Source of the DNA: Mycolicibacterium austroafricanum
Lineage (GTDB): Bacteria; Actinomycetota; Actinomycetes; Mycobacteriales; Mycobacteriaceae
Reading direction: 5' to 3'
Length of the DNA stretch: 64,000 nt
Assembly (NCBI RefSeq): GCF_902705885.1
Contig: NZ_CACSIP010000023.1
Location: 123,244 to 187,243 of the forward strand
The notes beneath the pieces were generated by a model. It was not told where the DNA came from, ran no database searches, and was given only the letters and a program-made list of their open reading frames with translations. A program made the position numbers and the translations under genes. Shown in pieces: positions 16,698 through 25,049 of this stretch; within the stretch, counting starts at the first letter, position 1, and the number at the start of each line of letters is the position of its first letter.

Positions 16698-17312
16698 GTG
16701 CGCTATCCACCACAGGACGCATTCGCCGACGAGGTCTCGCACTGGGACGACATCCCGGGATGGTTCCACTGGCGCGAAGGCCAACAGGAAGCGGTCGCCG
16801 CGTTCCCCGAGCGCAGCACGTTCGTCGAGGTCGGTTGCTACCTGGGCCGCAGTCTGTGCTCACTGGCCGATGTGGTGCGCGACTCGGGACGCGACTACAC
16901 GGTGATCGGTGTGGACACCTGCCGCGGCAGCGGGCAGGAGGGTCCGGCCAGCAAGAATGCGCACGGTCCCGCGGTCGAATACGGCGGAGGGACGTTCGCG
17001 GGTCTGTTGCACCGCAACGTGATCGCGTGTGGGTTCGCCGATACGGTGCACGTCTTCATCAGCTCGTCGCCCAGGGCGGCCGACTTCTTCACCGACCGCT
17101 CGCTGGCGTGGGTGCATCTCGACGCGCGGCATGACTACGACAGCGTCGCCGCCGACATCGACGCGTGGGCGCCCAAGGTGATGCCTGGTGGCTGGCTGTC
17201 CGGTGACGACTACGACGACCGGTTGTGGCCCGGGGTTGTCGGCGCGGTCCGCGACCGGGTGCCGGATGCGCACGGCTGGCTGACGGCACAGTGGCGGTGG
17301 CTCAAGCCGTGA
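16698..17312 (+). CDS. Class I SAM-dependent methyltransferase-like protein
   Basis: A 204-residue protein starting at GTG 16698. The SAM-binding motif VEVGCYLGRSL is near residue 40, an acidic loop VIGVDTCRG follows, and LAWVHLDARHDYDSV with MPGGWLSGDDY is typical of the methyltransferase_24/macrocin-O-methyltransferase-like group. There is no clear operon partner; the pirin gene follows 48 bases later. The substrate is unknown. Confidence 0.75.
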   Translation: MRYPPQDAFADEVSHWDDIPGWFHWREGQQEAVAAFPERSTFVEVGCYLGRSLCSLADVVRDSGRDYTVIGVDTCRGSGQEGPASKNAHGPAVEYGGGTFAGLLHRNVIACGFADTVHVFISSSPRAADFFTDRSLAWVHLDARHDYDSVAADIDAWAPKVMPGGWLSGDDYDDRLWPGVVGAVRDRVPDAHGWLTAQWRWLKP

Positions 17313-17360
17313 CGGGGTGCGGGCGGGAATTAATCGGACCACAGTCCGGTTGAGTTGGCT

Positions 17361-18335
17361 ATGCCTGCCATCACCGCCGACACCCTCACCCTGCCCCGCA
17401 TCGCCGGCCCTGCCGCGTCCGACACCGAGCGGCCCGTGCGGTCGGTCACGACCGGCCCGCGCGGCTACGAAGGCGAGGGGTTCCCCGTCGTCCGCGCATT
17501 CGCCGGCGTCACCGCCCGCGACCTCGACCCGTTCGTCCACATGGACCAGATGGGCGAGGTGGAGTACCAGCCCGGCGAGCCACGCGGTACCGACTGGCAC
17601 CCGCACCGCGGCTTCGAGACCGTCACCTACATGATCGACGGCCGGTTCGCCCACCAGGACTCCCACGGCGGCGGCGGCCTGATCGCCGACGGCGCCACCC
17701 AGTGGATGACCGCGGGCTCGGGCATCCTGCACATCGAGACCCCACCCGCCGAACTCGTCGAGAGCGGCGGGACATTCCACGGCATCCAGTTGTGGGTGAA
17801 CCTGCCGCGCAAGGACAAGTTCGCCGCGCCCAGGTACCAGGCCATCGAAGGCACCCAGGTCAAGCTGCTGTCCTCCGACGACGGCGGTGCGCTGCTGCGG
17901 GTCATCGCCGGTGCGGTCGACGGCGAGGGCGGTCCCGGTGCGACGTACACGCCGATCACGTTGGCGCACGCCACCGTCGAGCCCGGTGCTCGGCTGAACC
18001 TGCCGTGGAACCGCGACTTCAACGCGCTCGTCTACGTGCTGTCGGGCCGCGGCACCGTCGGACCGGTCGGTCACCCCGTCGCGCAGGGCCAACTCGCCGT
18101 GCTCGGCCCCGGCGACCGGATCACCGTGGCCGCCGACGGCACGCAGGACTCCGACCGGCCGGCGCTGGAGCTTCTGCTGCTCGGCGGTGAGCCGATCCGC
18201 GAGCCGGTGTTCCAGTACGGGCCGTTCGTGATGAACTCCAAGTCCGAGCTGGTCCAGGCGGTCGAGGATTTCAACGCCGGCAAGTTTGGGTCGATCCCGC
18301 CGAACGCGTTGATGCCGCACTGGCCCCTGCGCTGA
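17361..18335 (+). CDS. Pirin-family protein
   Basis: A 324-residue bicupin. The N-terminal cupin has the metal-binding motif DWHPHRGFETVTYMIDG and later GSGILHIE; the C-terminal pirin domain contains LPWNRDFNALVYVLSG. Pirins bind iron, and some act as quercetinase-like dioxygenases or redox sensors. ATG 17361 was chosen over an in-frame TTG at 17355. It converges on the FUSC gene, and the gap between them holds a 61-base palindrome. A second, different pirin is at 61534-62301. Confidence 0.9.
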   Translation: MPAITADTLTLPRIAGPAASDTERPVRSVTTGPRGYEGEGFPVVRAFAGVTARDLDPFVHMDQMGEVEYQPGEPRGTDWHPHRGFETVTYMIDGRFAHQDSHGGGGLIADGATQWMTAGSGILHIETPPAELVESGGTFHGIQLWVNLPRKDKFAAPRYQAIEGTQVKLLSSDDGGALLRVIAGAVDGEGGPGATYTPITLAHATVEPGARLNLPWNRDFNALVYVLSGRGTVGPVGHPVAQGQLAVLGPGDRITVAADGTQDSDRPALELLLLGGEPIREPVFQYGPFVMNSKSELVQAVEDFNAGKFGSIPPNALMPHWPLR

Positions 18336-18340
18336 GCCGC

Positions 18341-18401
18341 GCCGGAACGGTATTCCAGGTGCGGAAAATCGAGAGAACGCCTGCTGGAATACCGTTCCGG
18401 C
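18341..18401. repeat. 61-base palindromic repeat, copy 1
   Basis: GCCGGAACGGTATTCCAG at the left pairs perfectly (18 bases) with the right arm, around a 25-base loop. The same arms and the same total length occur again at 58321-58381. It lies between two convergent genes, so it may serve as a two-way transcription end signal. The loops of the two copies are only weakly alike. Confidence 0.85.
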
Positions 18402-18405
18402 GAAG

Positions 18406-20553
18406 TCAGGGGTCCTGCAGCGGCCAGACCAGCTCCAACTCGCCGAGCAGTGCGGCGACGGTCAGCAACGGCAGGGCCGCCGATACGCCGAGGTCGTCCT
18501 CGCGTGCTTCGGAGCGCAGTGCCAGCACGAAGTCGTCGGCGATCGGCACCCACGACCGGTCCTGGTCGAACCGCCCCGCCAGCCGTTGGCAGATCGCCTC
18601 GGCGTGGAACTCCAACACCACACGCACTTTCGGATACGCCGACAGCGGCGGCGGTGTGGGGATGTCGGCGATCAGATCGGCCGCCGAGCGCAGCCGAATC
18701 GCCCGGTTGAACGACCGCACGATCGGCGCCCGGAAGTCGGTCTCGCCGCTGCTCTCCGAAAGATACTGGCGCACAGCATCATCGATCACCCGGGAGGCGG
18801 CCAGTGCGTTGTAGCTCAGCGTCGCCACCTCGTCGGTGCGTTCCTCGAACGCCCCGCGGGTGATCCGCAGTACCGCGGCTTGCAGATACCGGGCGAAGAT
18901 CACCCGCGCTGAGTCGATCGCGCGGGTGACCGATGCGGTCGCTCCTCGTGGCCACAGCAACAACGAGGCGAACACCCCGACCAGCGCACCGATCACGACG
19001 TCCTCCACCCGGATCAGCCCGACCTGCCAGCCGGTCGGGACGACGAGGTTGAAGATGATCAGCACCATCATCGTGAACGCTGCCTGTCCGGCGGTGAACG
19101 AGGCGATCTCGGGGACGTAGGCCGAACCGAAGACGGCCATCGGCAGCAGCAGCCACAGCACCGCCGGATCCACCCCGACCAGTGAGATCAGCACAGCGCC
19201 GAGCAGGAAGCCGATACCGGTGCCGATCACCGCCCGCCACACCCGGGTGCCGGTGGTCAGCGCGCTGCTGCGCAGCACCGACAGCGCACCGAGAACGACC
19301 CAGAAGCCGTGTTCGACGGGGAACAGATGGGTGACAGCCACCGCCAGCGCCAGCCCGAGGCCGGTGCGCAGGCTGTTGCGGAACGCTACCGCGCGGTTGG
19401 CGACGAACCCGGACGTGATCTGCGCGGCGACAACGGTCTCGGGCAGCAACCGGTCCGAGGCCCCCGTCTCGGGCAGCCGCAGGCCGAACGCCCGGGCCCA
19501 GACCGGTCGTGCGTCGGCGGCCGCCGCGGCGGCGATGATGCGGCCGGTCGCGCCGATGGTGGCCGCGATGGTGCGTCGCCGCAGCAGCTCTCGTCCCAGG
19601 ACCACCGCATGCGCATCGTCGGGGGCGCCGAGGATCGCGGCGAGGTCTTCGCGATACCGCCCGCGCGCGGCGGTGCGCAACGCGACCAGGGCCAACTCCA
19701 GGTCGGCGCGGGCGGCGTCCCGTCGCGCCACCCGGGTGATGCGCAGCACCGCGGCCGCATCCCGCAGCACCCGCACCGCGGGGTCCTTCATGTCGGCCAG
19801 TGCCGCACCGGCCTGTTGCCCGGCGCGGTCGGCGACCCACTCGAGGTCGTCGACCACCCGCACCAGTGCCCGGCTGCCCGCGGTCAGCCCGACCGGCCGG
19901 AAATCGGCGCCGAGGAAGTTGGCGCGCAGCGCGTCCATCGCCCCGGTCACGTCGTCGGCGGACGCGCGTCCGTCCAGCCTGTCGGCCAGGGCGCGGCAAG
20001 CCCGGGCGGCGTGCCGGCGCAGTTCGCCGTGGTGGCGGGGCGGCAGCACGAACAGAGCGGCAGGTACACACACCGCCAACGCGATGGTCCACCCCAGGAG
20101 TCGGTCCTCGACCGGTGCCGGGGGCGTGCACGCCGGCAGGACGAACGTCAACAGCGTGGCGCGCTGACCCGCGGCGATCGTCTCGCTGAGCACCCCCGAG
20201 AACGTCACCGCGACCCCGAGGACGAACATCAGCAGCACCGCCGGAACCGGAAGCGGCGCGACCAGCGTGCCCAGCGTGATCATCACGAAGCCGTTGAGCG
20301 CCAACCCGGCGTAGGCGACGGCACGGTTCTGCCGGTTACCCGGGAAGTCGGAGAACACCAGCAGCGCAACCGACCCGAAGATGGTGAACAGCGGCGTCTG
20401 CGCGTTGCCCCCGGCGACAGCGAAACTCAGTGCCCCCGCCATCGGGACGACCAGCGCGGCCCGCACTGCGCGCCGCAACGCGTCGTTTTCCGGGTCGCGC
20501 CGTTGGACGCGCCGCGTGATGCGGTGCCGCAGGCCGTCGGCAGCGATGACCAT
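18406..20553 (-). CDS. FUSC-family membrane protein (putative aromatic-acid exporter)
   Basis: A 715-residue membrane protein with two blocks of membrane helices separated and followed by long cytosolic helical regions, the layout of the FUSC/YccS/AaeB family. The second block contains VEHGFWVVLGALSVLRSSA and GTGIGFLLGAVL, characteristic of the family. Some relatives export aromatic carboxylic acids. ATG 20553 was chosen because the frame upstream of it is antisense to another gene and lacks membrane character. The start shares one base with the stop of the membrane gene before it (TGATG). Confidence 0.85.
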   Translation of the reverse strand: MVIAADGLRHRITRRVQRRDPENDALRRAVRAALVVPMAGALSFAVAGGNAQTPLFTIFGSVALLVFSDFPGNRQNRAVAYAGLALNGFVMITLGTLVAPLPVPAVLLMFVLGVAVTFSGVLSETIAAGQRATLLTFVLPACTPPAPVEDRLLGWTIALAVCVPAALFVLPPRHHGELRRHAARACRALADRLDGRASADDVTGAMDALRANFLGADFRPVGLTAGSRALVRVVDDLEWVADRAGQQAGAALADMKDPAVRVLRDAAAVLRITRVARRDAARADLELALVALRTAARGRYREDLAAILGAPDDAHAVVLGRELLRRRTIAATIGATGRIIAAAAAADARPVWARAFGLRLPETGASDRLLPETVVAAQITSGFVANRAVAFRNSLRTGLGLALAVAVTHLFPVEHGFWVVLGALSVLRSSALTTGTRVWRAVIGTGIGFLLGAVLISLVGVDPAVLWLLLPMAVFGSAYVPEIASFTAGQAAFTMMVLIIFNLVVPTGWQVGLIRVEDVVIGALVGVFASLLLWPRGATASVTRAIDSARVIFARYLQAAVLRITRGAFEERTDEVATLSYNALAASRVIDDAVRQYLSESSGETDFRAPIVRSFNRAIRLRSAADLIADIPTPPPLSAYPKVRVVLEFHAEAICQRLAGRFDQDRSWVPIADDFVLALRSEAREDDLGVSAALPLLTVAALLGELELVWPLQDP

Positions 20554-21125
20554 CAGTGGGCGAGCACCTTGATGCCGATGACCAGCACGCCGACCCCGGC
20601 GAGTAAGACAACCGTCAGAATTTGCTGCCACCACGGCAGCTGCGTCCTGCGGACCGCCAGCAACGCGATCAGGCCGAGCTCGACAACCAGGATCCACTTC
20701 GCGATCCACATGGCTGTGTCGGTGTCGAGCACCCCGAAGCCGGCCACCGCCAAGGCCAGCAGCGGAAGCAGGCTGGCCTCCAGAATCTGGCCGGAGGCCT
20801 GCAGCATCCGCCACAGCTCCACCCTGCGTGGAGCCCGCTCGTGCACGCTGAGATGGGCGACGAAATCGGCGAGCAGGCTCGCCGCCCACAGCCCGCCCAT
20901 CGCGACCGCCACGTCGATCATCCGGTCCCAGGCGCTGGTGTCCTCGCCGGTGTAGTGGGTGAGCACCGCGAGCGTCGCCAGGCACGAGATGGCGCCGTAG
21001 AGGCGCTCCCGCAGCATCGCCACGACGTGCTCGACCGGCACCTCCGGTGTGCCGTCGGTGGTGTCGTCCGGTCGGGTCGTGACGTCCGGGTGGGCGCCGC
21101 GGTCGTCGTCGCCGGTCTCAGTCAT
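20553..21125 (-). CDS. Conserved integral membrane protein
   Basis: A 190-residue protein with an acidic, disordered N-terminus (about 30 residues) and roughly four to five hydrophobic helices. I do not recognise the family. It overlaps the TetR gene upstream by eight bases and the FUSC gene downstream by one, so all three are co-translated. This suggests a role with the FUSC transporter. Confidence 0.8.
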   Translation of the reverse strand: MTETGDDDRGAHPDVTTRPDDTTDGTPEVPVEHVVAMLRERLYGAISCLATLAVLTHYTGEDTSAWDRMIDVAVAMGGLWAASLLADFVAHLSVHERAPRRVELWRMLQASGQILEASLLPLLALAVAGFGVLDTDTAMWIAKWILVVELGLIALLAVRRTQLPWWQQILTVVLLAGVGVLVIGIKVLAH

Positions 21126-21684
21126 CGTCGGGCACCGAGCTGAAGCGACCGGAGTCGAGCGCCTGCAGCAGCTGGGCGATGATCCAGGCCAGGCCGTCGG
21201 TGTCCGGTGGGAGTATTGCCTGCTCGTAGCCGACCAACAGGTATATCGCCCACGCCGCGAAGAGCTCGGCCTGACGTTCGTCGTGCAGGATCTCCAGCGT
21301 CGACTCGTAGACGGCCTCGAAGCGCTGACGGTCCACCTCGGCCTGCACCGAACGCACCCCGGGGTCGATGGAGCTCCACACCCGGATGGCCGCCTCCGCG
21401 CCGTGCGGCAACGCCAGGCCGGCTTCCATCAGGCTCGCGATCCGCTGTCGGGGGTCGGCTTCGGTCCGGCTCGCCAGCACCACCTTGACCGTCATGCCCT
21501 CACGCCAGTGGTCCACCAGCGCCCTGGTGTAGACCGGCCAGCTGGGAAAGTGGTGGTAGAACGAGCCGGATGTGACGCCGAGACGCTGACAGACCTCGGC
21601 CAGCTTCAGGCCCCCGTAGCCGAGGTCGGACAGGACATCGAGCCCGGCATCAAAGTACGACTCTCGTGAAGAGACGACCCCCAT
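21118..21684 (-). CDS. TetR-family regulator
   Basis: A 188-residue TetR regulator with a helix-turn-helix around residues 26-48 (LKLAEVCQRLGVTSGSFYHHF). ATG 21684 was used; a longer frame upstream is arginine-rich and unlike TetR. It leads a three-gene unit with the membrane protein and the FUSC gene and so may control that exporter. It is divergent from another TetR at 21850. Confidence 0.88.
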   Translation of the reverse strand: MGVVSSRESYFDAGLDVLSDLGYGGLKLAEVCQRLGVTSGSFYHHFPSWPVYTRALVDHWREGMTVKVVLASRTEADPRQRIASLMEAGLALPHGAEAAIRVWSSIDPGVRSVQAEVDRQRFEAVYESTLEILHDERQAELFAAWAIYLLVGYEQAILPPDTDGLAWIIAQLLQALDSGRFSSVPDDD

Positions 21685-21817
21685 GTCCGAAACCCTAGTT
21701 CGACTGCGGCGGGCGATCCGGCGTCGTGGACGACAAATTCGCGGCCCGGCACCGCGGACGGCCGGCATTCGGTTTGCTGAAATTCGGCCCCGGCACCTGG
21801 AACGGCATCGCATGACG

Positions 21818-21828
21818 ACCTGTCAGGT
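21818..21828. promoter_or_regulatory. Candidate operator, ACCTGTCAGGT
   Basis: A perfect 5-base inverted repeat around one base, between two divergent TetR genes and 22 bases before the GTG at 21850. Either TetR could use it. Short, so uncertain. Confidence 0.3.
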
Positions 21829-21849
21829 GACTTGTGGCACAATTTGACC

Positions 21850-22485
21850 GTGCCGTACACGGCGAGTAGAGGTCCAGGTCGTCCTCCCGCAGCGAAGGCC
21901 GCTGAAACGCGGGAGCGCATTGTGCACGCTGCTCGCGGGGTATTCAGCGAGCTCGGCTACGACGCGGCGACGTTTCAGGCGATCGCGATCCGCGCGGATC
22001 TGACCCGTCCCGCCATCAATCACTATTTTTCCAGCAAACGCGTGCTGTGGGCCGAGGTGGTCGAGCAGACGAACCGCTCGATTGTTAGCGTGGGCATCGC
22101 CAGGGCTCGTGAACAGACCGCCCTGATCGACCGGTTGGCAACGTTCCTGTCGGTGGCGACTCAGGCCGAAGCCGAGGATCGCTCCGCGGCGGCGTTTCTC
22201 GTCACGTCCGTGCTGGAGTCCCAGCGTCACCCGGAGCTCAGCAGCGACGAGCACGACCCGTTGAAGAACTCGCGGGCATTCGTGTCCTGGGCGGTCAACG
22301 ACGCCATCGCACGCAGTGAGCTCAGCACCGACACCGACGTCGGACACCTGGTGGAGATGCTGGTGGCGGTCGTGTGGGGGATGGGCTTCTACGCCGGGTT
22401 CGTGGGTGACCGCGCCGAACTCGGCGCCGTCGTGCACAAACTCGAGCTGCTGTTGGCCAACAAGCTCTGGCAGCTCGGCGGCTGA
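21850..22485 (+). CDS. TetR-family regulator (Rv0144-like)
   Basis: A 211-residue TetR regulator. A GRPP-containing basic N-terminal arm precedes the helix-turn-helix (residues about 38-60; ATFQAIAIRADLTRPAINHYF). GTG 21850 was preferred to the upstream TTG at 21832; no ribosome site is seen, so the mRNA may be leaderless. It precedes a SAM methyltransferase and the ALDH-SDR-oxidoreductase operon, the order I recall for Rv0144-Rv0149 in M. tuberculosis. Confidence 0.87.
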   Translation: MPYTASRGPGRPPAAKAAETRERIVHAARGVFSELGYDAATFQAIAIRADLTRPAINHYFSSKRVLWAEVVEQTNRSIVSVGIARAREQTALIDRLATFLSVATQAEAEDRSAAAFLVTSVLESQRHPELSSDEHDPLKNSRAFVSWAVNDAIARSELSTDTDVGHLVEMLVAVVWGMGFYAGFVGDRAELGAVVHKLELLLANKLWQLGG

Positions 22486-22591
22486 CCGGCCCGCTCCGGC
22501 TGTGGATCTCCTGTGCATGTCCCTGCGGTGAGCGCATCCCGCCAACTTTTAGTTAGACTTGCGAAGTAACCGCGAGGGGATGGAGCCCGCC

Positions 22592-23521
22592 ATGAGTTCA
22601 CTGCGCACCGACAACGACACCTGGGACATCGCATCCAGCGTCGGCGCGACCGCCGTGATGGTGGCCGCCGCCCGCGCCGCGGAGACCGACCGGCCCGAGC
22701 CGCTGATCCGCGATCCGTACGCCAAGATCCTGGTGGCAGACGCCGGTACCGGCGCGTGGGAGTACATGCTCGACGACGAGTTCGTCTCCAAGGTCGCCGA
22801 GGCCGACAGCGAGATCGCGGCGATGTTCGAGCACATGGGCAACTACCAGGCGGTGCGCACCCATTTCTTCGACGCCTTCTTCACCGCCGCCGCCGACGCC
22901 GGTATCCGTCAGGTCGTCATCCTGGCCTCCGGTCTGGACTCCCGGGCGTTCCGGCTGCCGTGGCCCGCCGGCACCACGGTCTTCGAGATCGACCAGCCCA
23001 AGGTGCTCGAGTACAAGGCCGCCACACTGGCGTTGCACCACGTGGGCCCGACCGCGGACCGCCGTGAGGTCGCGGTCGATCTGCGGCAGGACTGGCCGAG
23101 CGCGCTGGTCGAGGCGGGCTTCGACACCGCCGAACCCACCGCGTGGCTGGCCGAGGGGTTGCTGATGTATCTGCCCGCCGACGCCCAGGATCGGCTGTTC
23201 ACCCAGATCACCGAGCTCTCCGCGGCCGGAAGCCGGGTGGCCGCCGAGTCCATGGGGATCCACGCCGAGGACCGCCGCGAGCGGATGCGGGAGCGGTTCA
23301 CCGCGCTGACCGCGAAGTTCGACGTGGAGCCGATGGACATCACCGAGCTCACCTACGAGGATCCCGACCGCGCCGATGTCGCGGTGTGGCTGCGCGCGCA
23401 CGGCTGGCGGTCCGCCACGGTCGACTCCCAGGACGAGATGCGCCGCCTGGGCCGGTTCGTCGAGATCGCCGACGCGGACGGGCAGTCGTTTTCCACCTTC
23501 GTCACCGGCGAGCGGGTCTGA
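22592..23521 (+). CDS. S-adenosylmethionine-dependent methyltransferase (Rv0145/Rv0146 family)
   Basis: A 309-residue protein of the mycobacterial family related to leucine carboxyl methyltransferases. The N-terminus SSLRTDNDTWDIASSVGATA and the motifs QVVILASGLDSRAFRL (SAM site), FEIDQP and LAEGLLMYLP are diagnostic. ATG 22592 follows a GAGGGGA site; ATG 22580 is the alternative. The family is much expanded in mycobacteria and its substrates are mostly unknown. Confidence 0.92.
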   Translation: MSSLRTDNDTWDIASSVGATAVMVAAARAAETDRPEPLIRDPYAKILVADAGTGAWEYMLDDEFVSKVAEADSEIAAMFEHMGNYQAVRTHFFDAFFTAAADAGIRQVVILASGLDSRAFRLPWPAGTTVFEIDQPKVLEYKAATLALHHVGPTADRREVAVDLRQDWPSALVEAGFDTAEPTAWLAEGLLMYLPADAQDRLFTQITELSAAGSRVAAESMGIHAEDRRERMRERFTALTAKFDVEPMDITELTYEDPDRADVAVWLRAHGWRSATVDSQDEMRRLGRFVEIADADGQSFSTFVTGERV

Positions 23522-23563
23522 CCTCTTTCGGGACCCCTGAGGGGGCCGAACGGGTGGCTGTTC

Positions 23564-23581
23564 ACCAACCGGCCGGTTGGT
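23564..23581. promoter_or_regulatory. 18-base perfect palindrome, likely operator
   Basis: ACCAACCGGCCGGTTGGT is perfectly self-complementary. It lies 41 bases upstream of the aldehyde dehydrogenase start and 42 bases after the methyltransferase stop. It has the look of a TetR operator; the TetR at 21850 is the nearest candidate. A weaker relative (ACCAACCAGTTAGT) occurs at 37309-37322. Confidence 0.6.
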
Positions 23582-23622
23582 TACGATTCGGGTACTCCAC
23601 GGTCACCGAAGGAGACCTCATC

Positions 23623-25038
23623 ATGACCACAGAATCCGTTGTCCCAGCTCAGGTGGACAATTCCAGCGACACCCCGGACATCCCCGCCATCGTCCGCCGT
23701 CTCCGGCAGACATTCGCCACCGGCCGCACCCGCAGCGTCGAATGGCGCAAGCAGCAGCTGCGTGGCCTCGAACGGCTGATGACCGAGAACGAGGCCGCGA
23801 TCGCCGACGCGCTCGACAAAGACCTCGGCAGGTCCCCGTTCGAGGCGTGGCTCGCCGACGTCGCCAGCACCGCCGGGGAGGCCAAGGCCGCCGCGAAGAA
23901 CGTCGGCAAGTGGATGAAGCGCCGCCACCGCCTGCTGGAGTTGTCGCAGCTGCCCGGCCGGGGCTGGGTCGAATACGAGCCCTACGGCACCGTACTGATC
24001 ATCGGCGCGTGGAACTTCCCGTTCGCCCTCACCCTCGGTCCGGCAGTCGGCGCCATCGCTGCGGGCAACACGGTGGTGCTCAAGCCGTCCGAGGTGGCGC
24101 CGGCGTCATCCGCGCTGATGGCCGAGCTGGTGCCGCGTTACCTCGACAACGACGCCATCGCCGTCGTCGAAGGTGACGGTGCGGTCAGTCAGGCGCTGAT
24201 CGCGCAGGGCTTCGACCACCTCCTTTTCACCGGCGGCACCGAGGTCGGCCGAAGGGTCTACGAGGGCGCGGCACCGCATCTGACGCCGGTGACCCTGGAA
24301 CTGGGCGGCAAGAGCCCGGTGATCGTGTCCGCCGACGCCGACGTCGATGTGGCGGCCAAGCGCATCGCGTGGACCAAGCTGATCAACTCCGGTCAGATCT
24401 GCATCGCGCCGGACTACGTCCTCGCCGAGGCGCCCATCCGCGACAGGCTGGTCGACAAGATCAGGGAAGCCGTCGAGACCTTCGAAGGCGAGAACGCCGG
24501 TGGCAAGCGCATTGTCAACGAACGCCACTTCGACCGGCTAACCACCGCACTGGCAGCCACCAAGGGCACGGTCGCGGTCGGCGGCGGCTCGGATGCCGCC
24601 GGTCTGAAGATCCAGCCGACCGTGGTGGTCGACCCGGACCCGGGTGAACCGCTGATGACCGACGAGATCTTCGGCCCGATCCTGCCGATCATGACGGTCC
24701 AGAACCTGGACGAGGCAATCACTTTCGTCAACTCCCGGCCCAAGCCGCTGGCCGCGTACCTGTTCACCAAAGCCAAGTCGGTACGCGAGCGCGTGATCAA
24801 GGAGGTGCCCGCCGGCGGCATGGTGATCAACCACCTGATCTTCCATTTCGCCACCCACAAGCTGCCGTTCGGCGGCGTCGGGCCGTCCGGCATGGGCGCC
24901 TATCACGGCAAGTTCGGCTTCGAGGAGTTCAGCCATCGCAAGTCCGTGATGACGAAGTCGACCCGACCCGACGTCGGCGCCTTCATCTACCCGCCGTATA
25001 CAGAGAAGGCTTGGAAACTCGCTAGGCGACTCTTCTAG
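23623..25038 (+). CDS. Aldehyde dehydrogenase, ALDH3-like (Rv0147-like)
   Basis: A 471-residue aldehyde dehydrogenase of the shorter ALDH3/coniferyl-aldehyde type. The catalytic Glu is in LELGGKS and the Cys in NSGQICIAPDY; AWNFPF and DEIFGPILP are conserved. The C-terminal IYPPYTEKAWKLARRLF resembles fatty-aldehyde dehydrogenases. It has a clear AAGGAG site and starts an operon with the SDR (11 bases on), an oxidoreductase and a HAD hydrolase. The likely role is oxidation of a long-chain or aromatic aldehyde. Confidence 0.93.
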   Translation: MTTESVVPAQVDNSSDTPDIPAIVRRLRQTFATGRTRSVEWRKQQLRGLERLMTENEAAIADALDKDLGRSPFEAWLADVASTAGEAKAAAKNVGKWMKRRHRLLELSQLPGRGWVEYEPYGTVLIIGAWNFPFALTLGPAVGAIAAGNTVVLKPSEVAPASSALMAELVPRYLDNDAIAVVEGDGAVSQALIAQGFDHLLFTGGTEVGRRVYEGAAPHLTPVTLELGGKSPVIVSADADVDVAAKRIAWTKLINSGQICIAPDYVLAEAPIRDRLVDKIREAVETFEGENAGGKRIVNERHFDRLTTALAATKGTVAVGGGSDAAGLKIQPTVVVDPDPGEPLMTDEIFGPILPIMTVQNLDEAITFVNSRPKPLAAYLFTKAKSVRERVIKEVPAGGMVINHLIFHFATHKLPFGGVGPSGMGAYHGKFGFEEFSHRKSVMTKSTRPDVGAFIYPPYTEKAWKLARRLF

Positions 25039-25049
25039 GAAGGAACCTC

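Noticed and set aside
18779..20131. 450-codon minus-strand frame overlapping the FUSC gene in another frame
   Set aside because: Arg/Gly-rich composition and no membrane or enzyme motif; the FUSC frame explains the region.
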